A stretch of 64,000 nt of DNA from Cladopsammia gracilis (Eukaryota; Cnidaria; Anthozoa; Scleractinia; Dendrophylliidae): assembly GCA_022457155.1 (NCBI GenBank), contig JAJGOT010000033.1, positions 2,138,501 to 2,202,500 on the forward strand, in the 5' to 3' direction. The notes beneath the pieces are model-generated. The model made no database searches and was not told the DNA's origin. It was given only the letters and a program-made list of their open reading frames with translations. Made by a program: the position numbers and the translations under genes. Shown here one piece after another: positions 34,880 to 45,736 of the stretch (position 1 is its first letter; the number at the start of each line of letters is the position of its first letter).

Positions 34880-35021
34880 CTTGGAGCGAAGTTGGCTTTC
34901 CCTTTCGATTTGAGAAAGACTGGTACATAATTACGTCATAGCGAAAGAAAAGCCAACGGTATACTTCATTTACGCGGAGCAAAATGTATTGTCTCTGAGT
35001 ACTCATATACGAAAGAGGTCA
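34880..35021. promoter_or_regulatory. Shared bidirectional promoter between SPPL2 and the CEP15-like gene
   Basis: Only 142 bp separate the two divergent start codons, so both transcripts must start within it or within their short leaders. No TATA box is obvious. The SPPL2 start reads CAAGATGGTGG on the minus strand, a YY1-like core overlapping the ATG. Coregulation of the two genes is inference. Confidence 0.6.
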
Positions 35022-37750
35022 ATGGAAGAACAAGCAAAATTTTCCAAATGGTTAGCTCGGGAAGCTCAGCTCGGTCAAAAACACGAAGAAATGTAAGTTT
35101 TATTATATTTCCTCGTAGATTAATGAGTGTGGTGTTAGTGTATTAACAAGAAAAATATGTCGCGTAAGATTATTAAAATATGAGCGCCAAATATTGAAGC
35201 TTAGGGACCGTTCATTATTTATGAGAGGGGGGGGGGGGGGGGGATGGGTGAGAAAATGGGGGGACCTGAAATTTTAGCCACTGCAAAAGGGGGGGTCCTG
35301 GGGAAATTTTTTTGTTATAGAGGGGGGTCTTGAAATTTTAAACAGATGATGTCTTAAATAAAACAGCGAAAACATAACTACAGTGTACCAATAAGAGTGG
35401 GGCACCCCAGATTTCATGGCTGGGAGCCTTTGGGCTCTCTATGAATCTTCTAAGAGCACAGCCTTGCACAGTATTTTGGTGCAGTCAAGGAGCATGATTT
35501 ATAATTTTAATTTCTTTATTTGGTACTGCCATAATTGTACACAACATTACTTAAAGTTTTAACCCACCATTAAACATACAGTATTACTGGATTGTAACAG
35601 TATTAAACTGAGGGTTTTAGTGATTTGACGTTAAAAGTATTAATTAGTATATATATGTAACCCTACCCAAAGGAATTTTCCTTAAATCTGCTACGTGAAC
35701 ATTAAGTTGAAGAACTGTTACATGTAGTAGTATCTTGTAGTTATCAGTTCGTCCTTGGTCATCCTTGTAAGTGAGTCAACCCACCCACATGCACCACTCC
35801 CAGTTTCTGGGTTGCTCAGTAGCAGTGGTTTTGTATATTGCAATAAATCTTTATATAGCCCAGCTCAGTCTTAGTTGTGATAGTAATAAACAACTATTAA
35901 GGTCTTAACTCTAGTTCTTCAAAGTCTTCAAATGCACAGTGGACCAAGTGGTTGAATTGCTTTGATAAAGAAAACCACACAAGAGTCAAAATGCCATAAG
36001 TAATAACTATTTATTAATAAATTTAATTACTGAAAATTATTCTAAACTTTTTTTTCATTTCCTGTTACAACATGTTATGGTTTTATTGCTTTTACGTCTG
36101 GTTTATACATACTAGATTATGTCTGGTTTATACAGGTTTATGTCTCCTCCATATATATCCCCATTCCCATCATATCCTCATTCCCATCGTACCCCAGGCC
36201 CATCATATCCCAAATTTACACCCATATATGCTTAAAACTAAATATGATATTAGAAGCACAGTTTTTAATATCAAGACAGCAATACATTCACCCCCAAATT
36301 TTCACCTACTTTAGATCTGAAAACCAACACGCTAGCCACTACATCATCGCGCCCCCACAAAAATACGGTATGGATACATACAATACAACTTTTATTTTAT
36401 AGAAATCAGATTAATAGTGGGGGGAGGGGGTAATGAAATTCTTCCCCAATAGAACAGGGGGGACCTGAAAAAATCCAGATTCACTAAGGGGGGGACATGA
36501 AAAAAAATGGAAAATTTGTTAATTTCTCACCCATCCCCCCCCCTCCCATAAATAATGAACGGTCCCTTAACCAAGTAATTGAAAGTAAGCTTATTTTTGC
36601 GCGAAAGCGCGCGTGATATCGCCTAATTCTTAGCCGACGAGGCCGTAGCCCGAGTCGGCTAAAATTAGGCGATATCACGCAAGCTTGAGCGCTATAATAG
36701 TTTTATAATTCAACACATTGATAACAAAGAGAGAAAAAATATCGAGTTTGCATTCTCTTGACAAAATGCGAAATTTACATCCATCATTGGATGTACGTCA
36801 TGTAGACATAGCGTATATCGATAACATTTTTACCATATTTGGGCAGTGTATCAATGTGTTGAATTATAAAAGCTTCTATATACCTTTATATACGTTATAC
36901 GTAAAGCGTCTTTGTTATGGTTCAAAATTTTCTTTGGTTTGAATATTTAAACAACGGCGTTCTGATGACGGAAATCACTACATGCATGAAAAAAGGAAAG
37001 CAATGTGATTACTTTTGGCTAATCTTTTCGTACCTCCAAAATAATCTAGATGTAGATCTCATGTAAGCCTACATATATATATATTAAGATATTTGTGGCT
37101 CGCATGGCGGCCATGCCAGGGGTGAGAGCAATGAAATTGTCATCCTTTTGGTATAAAACTCTATTTTTATGCAAAGGATTTCTAATTGTTTTCAATCACC
37201 AACATGGCTGTCATAAAAATACCCAATATGTCTGGCTGATTGCTGAAAATCAGTAAAATCAACATGCTGTTGGTATTTGTGCAATTTAATTAGTGGAGCA
37301 CTGTTAAGGCAAATTCAGACAAGTGACATGGTGTTGAAACAGTAACATCAGCCAAGTAAAATGACCACAAATTGTGAAATTGTGAACTTGCAGCATGGTA
37401 GTGCATGAGACTCTGACAGCGACACTCAAACCTCATGAAATTGCAAAATGACAAGGTTTGACATCCCCCCCCCCCTTAACAGGGCTTCATAATAGTTTTA
37501 GGATGTATTTTCATTGCAATTTTTGCATCAAAAAAGGAAGATATTCAGACAAACACCTCACAAGCATAATTTGAATTTCACTAAATACAGCCTTGCAAAA
37601 CGTGAGATGTTGCTTGCAGCCAGTGAGTCACTTGTGGATACTCAGCAACACAAACTCCAGCTAACAGCTGATGACTTCCAAAGAATCAAAGCAAGAAATA
37701 ACCAATTAGTTAAGGTAATAATTTCAGACAAATTCAAAACCCATATACTG

Positions 37751-37834
<84 letters not shown>

Positions 37835-39677
37835 ATTTATAGACACAGTATCCCTTTCATCGATACATACACTGTAAAAGTCCCCCCCCCCCCCTTTCCA
37901 GTTTCAGGGAAGCTTAATTAGGCCTCAAGGGGAGGAGGGGACAGCTATTTCAATAAATGTACAAATAAATCGAAATTGAACCACAATACATGTATCTGCA
38001 TGATACACGTATTGACAGCTATTTCAATAAATGTACATTGGTACATTCCAAGACCGTGAGGCATTGTAGGTCCAGCTCATCTTGCCTAAATCCGTATCAC
38101 CTGGCATGTCGGTCACAACGTGGCAAACTTTACGGTATACTTAAAAGTCATTGACCGTAAGGTCATTGCTGTATGGAGCCAATATATTGTCCTGTGAAAA
38201 GTATTTTGAAATAAAACTATTTTCTGCATGTAAACCCACAATGCCTTGTGCTCTTGGAATGTACCAATGCACAATTCTTCAGACAATGTTTATTGAAATA
38301 GCTATATACTGTATGTTTTAATATGCATAACAGTGGCAAGTCCAGAGGAGACCCCCTCCCCATATTGCCCAAAAAGAAGGCTCAAAGCTGTAAAGGGTTT
38401 GAATCATTTTCTCAGTCTCCAACATTTTCACTCTGAACCCCTTATAACTAAATTTTAAAACTATTTATGAGTTTCAAAATGAGCCAGTTCATAAATTAAG
38501 ATCCAATCAGAATTAAAGAATTTTGAAGTGACCTCTTTACGTTACACTTTATGTAGCAGCTAGTAATATTATTATTGTAATAATTCTTGTCAATTTAACC
38601 CACCAGGAGTTAGAAGCTCTGAAGGGTGGATTAGAAAAGAAAGCTTCTGTATCCCCTAGTGATGCTGAGTTTGTTGGGCTTCAGGTGGGTGCAGGTGTAT
38701 GTATGTAGTCCTCCGCTTCAGGGCTCGACACCAGCTCTATCAAGCCAGGTGTGGACTCCCTGGCTTAATTTTGAAAAAACTGAAAGCCACGTTGCTTGAA
38801 AAAGATGATGCAATGTGTTGCAATTGTGTAGTTCATACATTTTTCCTCTGTCAATCTTTCTATACTTATCACCTTAGTGATTGAATTTTCAATACTTTGT
38901 TCATTTTCTTGTTAATTATTAAAAAAGGAAACACAAAAGGAATGAATGTTTAAATGAATATACTTGGCTAAAATGATTAGTATCATCGAACAGTGTGAGT
39001 AGACTGTGGTCCTAACAGCTCTTTCCCTCTGGAACCTAACAGCTCTTGCTCGCCTACCCCAACTCCAGATCCGAAGGTCGTTAGTTCAAGGACAGGTCTC
39101 GGCCGTTGTGTTGTTTCCTAAGACAAGAAATATTGTCTCTAGCTACCCAGGTCCCAGTTGTTCAAAAGGTGGATAGCGCTATCCGCCGGATAAATCACTC
39201 TTCAGTGGATAAGTATTAACAAAATCATTTGTGTTATCCACTGGATAGTGATTTATCTGGTCAATAGCGCTATCCACCTTTTGAACAACCAGGGCCAGGT
39301 GTATAAATTGGTACCGGCAACAACATGCTGGGAGTAATCCTGAGATGGACCTGCATCCCATGGGGGAAGTAGAAATATTCAAAGTTGCTTCATGCTCTGG
39401 AAACTGGGTGAAGCTCCAGCCGAGTGGGCCACCTGTGGCATTAATTATTATGTACAACTTTACCTTTAGTTACCAAACACTGGACATGTTTTTTTTTTCT
39501 GCTCTTTTAAGCATAATCTTCGCTTATGCTTCCCCCTTTTTGCAAAAAGCAATTCACCTTTGTTTAATTTCTGTTGTCAAATTCCAGGAAAGTTACTGGA
39601 AGATGGTGGAAGAAGAGTTTCCACACTGGATAGCAAGGAATGAAACGAGCAGCAAGAAAGAACACACGAAGAGTTAG
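35022..39677 (+). CDS. Small coiled-coil protein resembling C3orf14/CEP15 (4 exons)
   Basis: Exons 35022-35092, 37591-37714, 38607-38684 and 39588-39677 have GT-AG borders and sum to 363 nt, giving 120 residues. Seen: an N-terminal helix with AQLGQKHEEILAKREMLL, a long charged helix (residues about 20-80) with a coiled-coil character, and a C-terminal ESYWKMVEEEFPHWIARN, then a Ser/Lys-rich tail. The placement of QKHEEI near the start, a run of helical heptads, and a YW-x-VEE-x-P-x-W segment near the end match my memory of vertebrate C3orf14, also called CEP15, a centrosome/cilium-associated protein of similar length; this is recall, not an alignment. The first two exons are 2.5 kb apart because a 1.36-kb Harbinger-like element and other repeats sit in intron 1. 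Intron 3 holds a SINE with a MITE inside it. Confidence 0.78.
35204..36566. mobile_element. PIF/Harbinger-like element, 1.36 kb, TTA duplication
   Basis: Ends GGGACCGTTCATTATTTATG and its inverse, each followed inward by a poly-G/poly-C run and GATGGGTGAGAAA. Flanked by TTA on both sides. No transposase frame is seen inside, so it is non-autonomous. A tRNA-like fragment (CACGCTAGCCACTACATCAT) lies at about 36330-36350. It makes up most of intron 1 of the CEP15-like gene. Confidence 0.8.
36611..36680. repeat. 70-bp palindrome downstream of the Harbinger-like element
   Basis: GCGTGATATCGCCTAATTCT pairs with AAATTAGGCGATATCACGC; TTAGCCGACGAGG and CCGAGTCGGCTAA form the loop base. Confidence 0.75.
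37751..37834 (+). repeat. (CAT)28 microsatellite
   Basis: 28 uninterrupted CAT/ATC units, 37 bp after the exon 2 donor of the CEP15-like gene, hence intronic despite an open frame that would read as polyhistidine. Confidence 0.97.
37940..38306. mobile_element. Related CAGCTATTTCAAT element with duplicated left end
   Basis: GACAGCTATTTCAATAAATG occurs twice (37940 and 38014) and its inverse once, ending GCTATA near 38306. Inside, TTGGTACATTCCAAGA pairs with TCTTGGAATGTACCAA, and CATTGTAGG with CACAATGCC. The first left end suggests either a second truncated copy or an internal duplication. Located in intron 2 of the CEP15-like gene. Confidence 0.65.
39000..39440 (+). mobile_element. tRNA-type SINE, interrupted by a MITE
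   Basis: After a segment with a B-box-like GTTAGTTCAAGGAC come TCTCTAGCTACCCAGGT and, beyond the inserted MITE, GTATAAATTGGTACCGGCAA, GGAGTAATCCTGAGATGGAC and CCATGGGGGAAGTAGAAATA. I recall this tail as an abundant anthozoan SINE; no search was run. In intron 3 of the CEP15-like gene. Confidence 0.6.
39153..39294. mobile_element. 142-bp palindromic MITE inside the SINE
   Basis: GTTGTTCAAAAGGTGGATAG pairs with its inverse; the inner arms (GGATAAATCACT, TTATCCACTGG) pair too. CCAGGT flanks it on both sides (39147-39152, 39295-39300), and removing one copy restores the SINE. Confidence 0.82.
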
Positions 39678-39853
39678 TGATAAATTTATCATTTAGACTG
39701 TAAAACCCTGAAGCTTACATGTACTTAGCAAGTCCAATGTCTGTAACCATCAGGAGTCCTATGTGCAGGCGACAGTTTAATATAATGCCATGGACAATAC
39801 CTAGGATCGTTAGGCAGGTCAGTGTAAACTGTTTTCTTGGAAGTTTCACGTAA

Positions 39854-40824
39854 GGGACGGACCATTATTTTTCTGGAGGGGTCGGGGGGGGGGGGGGGGT
39901 GGGGGATGAGAAATTTTCCTCTGCAAACATTTTTTTTATATATATATATATATTATGTGCCTCTGCAATCATTTTTTTTCCAAGAGCACCTTCCTGCAAA
40001 CATTTTTTTTTAAATTTTTTTACAGTGCTATCTTCTCTGGTGCTAAAAATAATTGAGATACGCTATTTTTCGAAAACAAAATCAACAGGGCTATAGCCAA
40101 TCATTTTGGCCACATACTGCTCCTTGTAATTTATAGTTTGTTGTTCCTTTATACATGATTCACCGTTTTAATTCCTACGTAGCTACTGGCGCAAATAAGG
40201 GGAATACGACAGGATATCAGGCAAAGGGGGTAGCAGGCTTTTTCGCGATTCCACAGTACCGAAGTCCTGATCCTCTTTTGACGTTGTTCGCACAGGCCAT
40301 CATACTCGTACCACCCGGCCTAGCTGTGGTACCAGCGGTGAAGGCAGGCACATTGCTGATTTAAAATGATTCCCATCGCCATAGGTTATATAACTCGGCC
40401 AAATAACCAGCTTGTAAACAGTTATTGACCCATTAGTTTTGATGGTGATATCGTCAGGAAGATGACAGACTTCTGAAACTCGCCCATTTCTCGGACAGAA
40501 TGTCAACGTTAAATGGTAAGGCAAGCGGCATTCCTTGAATGAAAACCCGTTGAGATTCTGACCTTAAGCCCTGGCACAACGAAGAGTTTTTTGGCTGCTT
40601 TTTGCGAAGGCAAGGTGAAGGAGTTGTCTTGTGCAGCCAAATGGAAAGAATCATCACTGAGCAATATTCAGTTTTGAAACTAATATTTTTTAATAATTTA
40701 TTTGACTTCTCTGCAAACATTTTTTTTTACACATATTTTTGTCTTTTCAGGCCCTGCAAACATTTTTTTTCAATATTTCTCATCCCCCCCCCCCCCCCTC
40801 TCCAGAAAAATAATGGTCCGTCCC
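39854..40824. mobile_element. PIF/Harbinger-like element, 0.97 kb, TAA duplication
   Basis: Ends GGGACGGACCATTATTTTTC and its inverse, flanked by TAA. Inside each end are poly-G/C and repeated CTGCAAACATTTTTTT units. The central 500 bp (40155-40720) has frames on both strands but none I recognise; it may be captured host DNA. Confidence 0.8.
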
Positions 40825-40843
40825 TAAGGTGTCATGAGATGGT

Positions 40844-40979
40844 TTATGACGCACACAGGATGCGTTGCTCTAGAGAATATTTTTTATCCAATTATGTTGT
40901 ATATTTGGTGGTATTTGGCGATATGACAAGGAATAAAGTGACTTAAATTCTGTTATTTCGACGGGAAAGTGTCCCTTTA
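40844..40979. mobile_element. AGGGACACTGTCCC family, partial inverted copy
   Basis: On the plus strand reads GTATATTTGGTGGTATTTGG then GGGAAAGTGTCCCTTTAG, the inverse of the body and one end of the family. Its left part is absent or altered at the border of the preceding Harbinger-like element. Confidence 0.5.
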
Positions 40980-41008
40980 GATTGTACAGTTGGTGGCATG
41001 TGGCGCTA

Positions 41009-41284
41009 GAGCGCTTTTCAATTGAGTATCGAAAGTAATTTCGCAATTGCTTTGGTTTTGCATTGCTACGCTTTGTGATTGGCTAAAAAATCTCGCGCCA
41101 CTTTAGACCTCTAAAACCAAAACCAATCGTGACTTGCTGCACGCGTTTTCCCGCTCTTAGCGCCGGACGGCAACCTGTATTTGCTTCGAGTTCTGATTGG
41201 TTCATCAGATTGTCTGCGAGTTCTGTGATTGGTCAGAGTAATTACTTTGGTTTTGGTTTTACGACACTCAATTGAAAACCGCTC
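41009..41284. mobile_element. TA-flanked MITE, CAATTGAG family, copy 1
   Basis: Ends GAGCGCTTTTCAATTGAGT and ACTCAATTGAAAACCGCTC, flanked by TA. The interior carries four CCAAT/ATTGG boxes (GATTGGCTA, CCAATCG, GATTGGTTC, GATTGGTC) and GCGTTTTCCCGC. Related copies lie at 22080-22337 and 253-448. Confidence 0.8.
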
Positions 41285-41397
41285 TATAACATAAAAACAA
41301 GATAAGCGAAATTGTGTTGTTTTGTCTTGACACTGTCAATCAGATCTGACGGCCTTTGCCCTTCCGACTTATCACTGGTTTCGATTATAAAATATAA

Positions 41398-41590
41398 AAT
41401 TGGAACTTAGAAATTGTGGGTTTTGAGGCGGGAGGAATAACCGGTGGACCCGAAGATCCCTCGTTGCAAGGACGAGAACCAACAAAAAACTCAACCCACA
41501 CATGTCGCCGAGTCCGGGAATCGAAACCACTAGGCCACACAGGTGAGAGGCAAGCGCTCTCACACCACTACATCATGCATCCATGCTCCC
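41398..41590 (-). mobile_element. tRNA-derived SINE
   Basis: On the minus strand: an A-box-like TAGTGGTGTGAGAGCGC, then a B box GGTTTCGATTCCC, then a body with TTCTCGTCCTTGCAACGAGG and TCTTCGGGTCCACCGGTTAT. The order of boxes and 40-bp spacing fit Pol III promoters of tRNA-derived SINEs. The B box has one extra T. Confidence 0.75.
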
Positions 41591-41599
41591 CTAAGTCTA

Positions 41600-44160
41600 T
41601 TGCGATAATTACAACTCATAAATTTACCATATCTATATATATGTCATATCTGTGTCCTGATAAAAAAAATATTAACATTTTCAGCTTTTATCCTTTTACT
41701 GTTAAGCCCTGGCAAGTCGATGCAGGTTTTCAAAATTTCAACCTGCGGACAAACTTGCGTTGGTTGGCCAAAGGTGATGGGAAGTAGACGCAAGTTGTAA
41801 AAAAAAACCATCATGTTTTTAATTCAGCCTTGTGCGCGCGATCATATTCCAAGCAAACAATACTGGAAACAACTTGTGGTCACTTTAGAACAAGGAAGGA
41901 TGTTTAGACAAGGTTTAACAAAACTGTGGTTTAAATCTATCTGCTTTAACTGATCTGCTTTTAAGTTGGGTCGTTCAGACGGTTTTCCCAATATCACGCA
42001 ATATGGTTTGCTTAGACAGATTTTCTCATAAAAAGAATACGCGAAAGGTAGCGTTTGTATCTCAAAATTTTCGAAGTTTTAAAAAAATTAACGAAGGACA
42101 CGCGAGAAATTCCGCTGTTAATTTTGCTTTTTTGCTTTGCTTTCGTCAAAAAGAAAATCAGACAAAACATATACTATCTGTTCCAACAATAGAAATTAAT
42201 CAGGTCCTTTCTTATACAAAGTTATGGGTACACTTAATTAAAATTAATAAAAACTAATCTCTTTGACGATGAGCTCTTTCAGCAAATTTCTATTGTAGGA
42301 AATTAAGTAAACGAGGGAAGAAACTGAACTGCAGTTTTTTTGGTAACTTGTGTCTGATTTTTACCTAGTGTTAAAACGAATGTAAAACGTTTACCTGTCT
42401 CCAACACAATGGTATTTGATGTCTTTTTTAGTGTGTCCTAAGGAGTTTGGAGTTACGAGGAGTTTTAAAATAAATTGCAATACATTTCCATGCACCAACA
42501 CTGAATAATGCTGAAATGGGGTTAATTCGACGCCTGACAGCTCTTTAACCCACAACACGGGCACCCCTATTTTTATTTTAAGTGATACTTAAATTCTCAC
42601 ATGATGAATGTCTATAGTAGGTAAAAATTGAACAAGACTCGATTGCTAGTTTTATTTTAGTGGAATAACCTTGAGTGCCTATTGCAGTTACAAACACGTC
42701 TGAAACATTTCACCCTCGGAGACCCAATGAAAGGCAGTTAGTTGGGACGGGATGAAGTAAAAATCCGGCAAAAATCGGCGCGACGAAAGTTTTCTAACAT
42801 TTCTGACATTGCAGAGAAAAGTTTCTTTGATGAAAAGAGGCAAGAGGTTATCATCCGTTATCTCAGTCGAAGAAACTGTGTTTTTTTATTAATTGAAATT
42901 CAGTTGAGTGTGCAGAATTACTGTCTGTACCCATTGGAGTTTGTTCTGCCGATTTAGGTTACATCTTAAATTACGCTTTGTTTGTATGCCTTCTTGGACG
43001 TGATAAAGCAATATATCGGAAATTTAGCGGCGTATGATGCCACTTACTCCCTATTTCTCGAATCAATTTGCATTTGCCAATCGGGATTCCACTGTATAAT
43101 TGACAGACGCAAACAAGGACCAGGGATAGGTGTGACCAGTTACGGGAGGTCCGCAAAAAGATGCGTCAATTTACTTGCGTCTGACCTCAAAAGTCATACC
43201 GTAAATTGTCGGGGAAAAAAGACTCGATGCGCGTGGGAAAATAGCTGCGCGCAAGTTTTTTTTTCTCACTCAAAAAAAATTAAGGGGTTCAAGGAACTCA
43301 AGGACAGGCGTGGAGGTTTTTTTTTTTTTTTTTTTTTTTGGGGGGGGGGGGGGGGGGAGGGAGCCTTTTACTTTACAAAGCTTACAGAATTTTTCAATTT
43401 GACACATTCCCTACATTTAGATTTGACAGGAGCCATAATCGGGGAATTATGGCTCCTGGATTTGAGAGCGAACGAAATTGTTTTTTACTTATTTTCTGGC
43501 CTTTTGAATGCTTATGAACCCCAGAAATATTGTTTTACAACTGAGCCTGCACAAACGGGCAGGGATGGGCCATCTGTGCTTGAATTGTGAAGCAAGGTGT
43601 GTGTATAATAATTGAGTCTGTATCAATTTTGGAGAGGTCGTGTACTCCGAACCGTAGTCCAAGCTGGTTGCGAAATTCTTGTTGCCGCAGTTGTAGTTAA
43701 TATTCTACGTTTTTCCAGTTCACCGCAACTTAGACATTGTATAAACAACATTCAGTGTGCTATTTTGGACGTTTAACGCGTAATCTACTAGCAGTAACCC
43801 ATGCGTTTTGTTTGTTATGAGTCCGAGTACACGAGCTAGGCTCAAGTAACCCGTTAAGCGTATAGATAACTCGGTTTGTATTAAAAGCTGTGTAAAAATA
43901 ACGATTGTATGAAAAGGGGCGCAGAACAAATAAGTGTTACCTTTATTTACAAAATGACGGTATGGCAGCGACTTCAGCATTTGGCACACGTTTTCCCGTG
44001 GTTCTTCAACTTTGTAGTTCTGCGCAAAAACTGAGGTCGAAGTGGCCCTGGGATAACTTAGATCAGGCCAGTCAACCGCCTTCTCTAGTCCAGGGCTAGG
44101 GGGGGGGGGGGGGGGAACTGAGAGCGAATGAAATATGACGTTGCTAATAAAAAAAAAAAA
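41600..44160. other. Gene-free stretch
   Basis: The 202-residue frame at 42982-43590 crosses a T19-G18 homopolymer junction at 43318-43357 and shows no domain. GGAGCCATAATCGGGGAATTATGGCTCC near 43431 is a small hairpin. No gene supported. Confidence 0.45.
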
Positions 44161-44171
44161 CATAAAAATTA

Positions 44172-44662
44172 CAGTGGGACCTCTATATAACGAAGTCCTC
44201 GGTATAACGAACGATATTTTTCAGCCCGGCAAAATTACAAGTAAAATGTATGAAACAGAACTCTCGATATAACGAAATCCTCGTTATAACCGTCACAATC
44301 CGGCAGCCCAAACGTAAAATTTACCTCGATCAAACGTAAACGCGCGACAAAAGATAAATGCGGAACAGACCAACAGTGTGTGCTATAGGTTAAAGGTATA
44401 ACCTGTTTAGTTTTCCAGTGTCGTAGTTATATTTACAGTGTACTGTAGCTTCATACAGACATTAAAGTTTAAATGTTATTTGTTGAGATCCGGAAATACG
44501 TAACACCGTTACAAAACAATTATTACTATACCTCGATATGAACGAACATTTTGGTTGATTTCCCGCAAATTCGTTATAACGAGGTTTTCGATATAACGAA
44601 CCCTCGATATTACGAACCAATTTCCCCAGTCCCTTGGCACTCCGTTAAATCTAGGTTCCACT
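44172..44662. mobile_element. Pogo-like MITE with TATAACGAA repeats, about 490 bp
   Basis: Left end CAGTGGGACCTCTATATAAC follows TA. The right side has TTCGTTATAACGAGG and ends CTAGGTTCCACTC. Several ATATAACGAA units occur at both ends. No transposase frame is left. It lies about 1.1 kb upstream of CPEB1. Confidence 0.7.
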
Positions 44663-44858
44663 CGGATAAGGTGGCTTCGATGTTTACTATATTCGGGCGA
44701 AAAGAAAAGAAAAACAGTAATAGCTGTTATCTTCTTGCATTTAAATAACGTTTTTCCGCGTCTTCCTTGAAAATATCGATAACCTTCATTTAACACTTCA
44801 TGTTTATTGTTGTTTTTGCAAATCGTTCATAGTCTCTTCCCCCCTCCCCTACCCCCCT

Positions 44859-44859
<1 letters not shown>

Positions 44860-44893
<34 letters not shown>

Positions 44894-44929
44894 ACAACAC
44901 ACACACACACCAAAAAAAAAAAAAAAAAA
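44860..44929 (+). repeat. C34 tract, (AC)n and A18
   Basis: An uninterrupted run of 34 C, then about seven AC units, then 18 A. One of many long G/C tracts in the window; others include 4971-4986, 6770-6789, 29778-29804 and 56818-56843. Confidence 0.9.
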
Positions 44930-45736
44930 CAGCGGAAATCAAGCCAAAACTAAAGCTGCTTTACCATTTATTGAAACCGGCTGGGCAGACCAGTCAGTTA
45001 AAGACTTATCCCTACAATTCCATCAAAATGATGCATGATATCTAGGAATAGGTCAGTTTTGGTGAATGATAACTTCCACTAAAATTCCTTCGGGACAAAG
45101 TTGCTTGATATGTTGTCACCTTACTTCAATCATCTTTCACCAATGGTACGACAAAACTGTAAAACTGAAAAAGATACATCACAATACTGAAATATCATAA
45201 TTTTTTTCTCAAAACGTCTCATCTTGTTATTTATGCGGCAGTTCTTGCAAAAATAATCAAATAATGACAATAAAATTCACGTCACAGCAAGCAAAACAAC
45301 ATTCATAACACCTTTAATTAATTCTCTGACGATATTTTCAGCGATAAAATAAGCGCAGTTTTTATCTATCCCGGAGTATACAGTAATTTTGTTTTCCCCA
45401 GAGGTGCATTAGCCAATTTTATCTCAGATCAACAAACAGTAATTACTGAACAAGTACAGAATTGAACAGATTATTCCTGTTATGATAATAACAAATTGCC
45501 GGAAAGTACCGTGTGAAACGGAAGTGGGAAGTAAGGAAGTTGGGATTGCCTCTTTATCGGCGATCTGATTGGTCAGAAAACAATAGGAATAGTTGATTGA
45601 CCAATGAGATGGTTTGCACGAGAATCCACAGATTCCACGTGCTTTTGGAGCTTCCAAACCGAAATGATACAAATAGTCGAGCATTGAGAGTCAGGATGAA
45701 GAGTTTAGCAAGTCGGCCACGCTTTCGCTTTCTACC

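Noticed and set aside
37514..37921. 135-codon frame with a run of about 28 histidines
   Set aside because: The polyhistidine comes from an intronic CAT microsatellite; the real exon ends at 37714 with a GT donor.
41398..41590. Functional tRNA gene on the minus strand
   Set aside because: A and B boxes are present, but the B box has an extra base, no cloverleaf closes and the body continues as a SINE.
42982..43590. 202-codon plus-strand frame
   Set aside because: It runs through a T/G homopolymer junction giving poly-Phe and poly-Gly, has no domain or clear composition, and no flanking exons.
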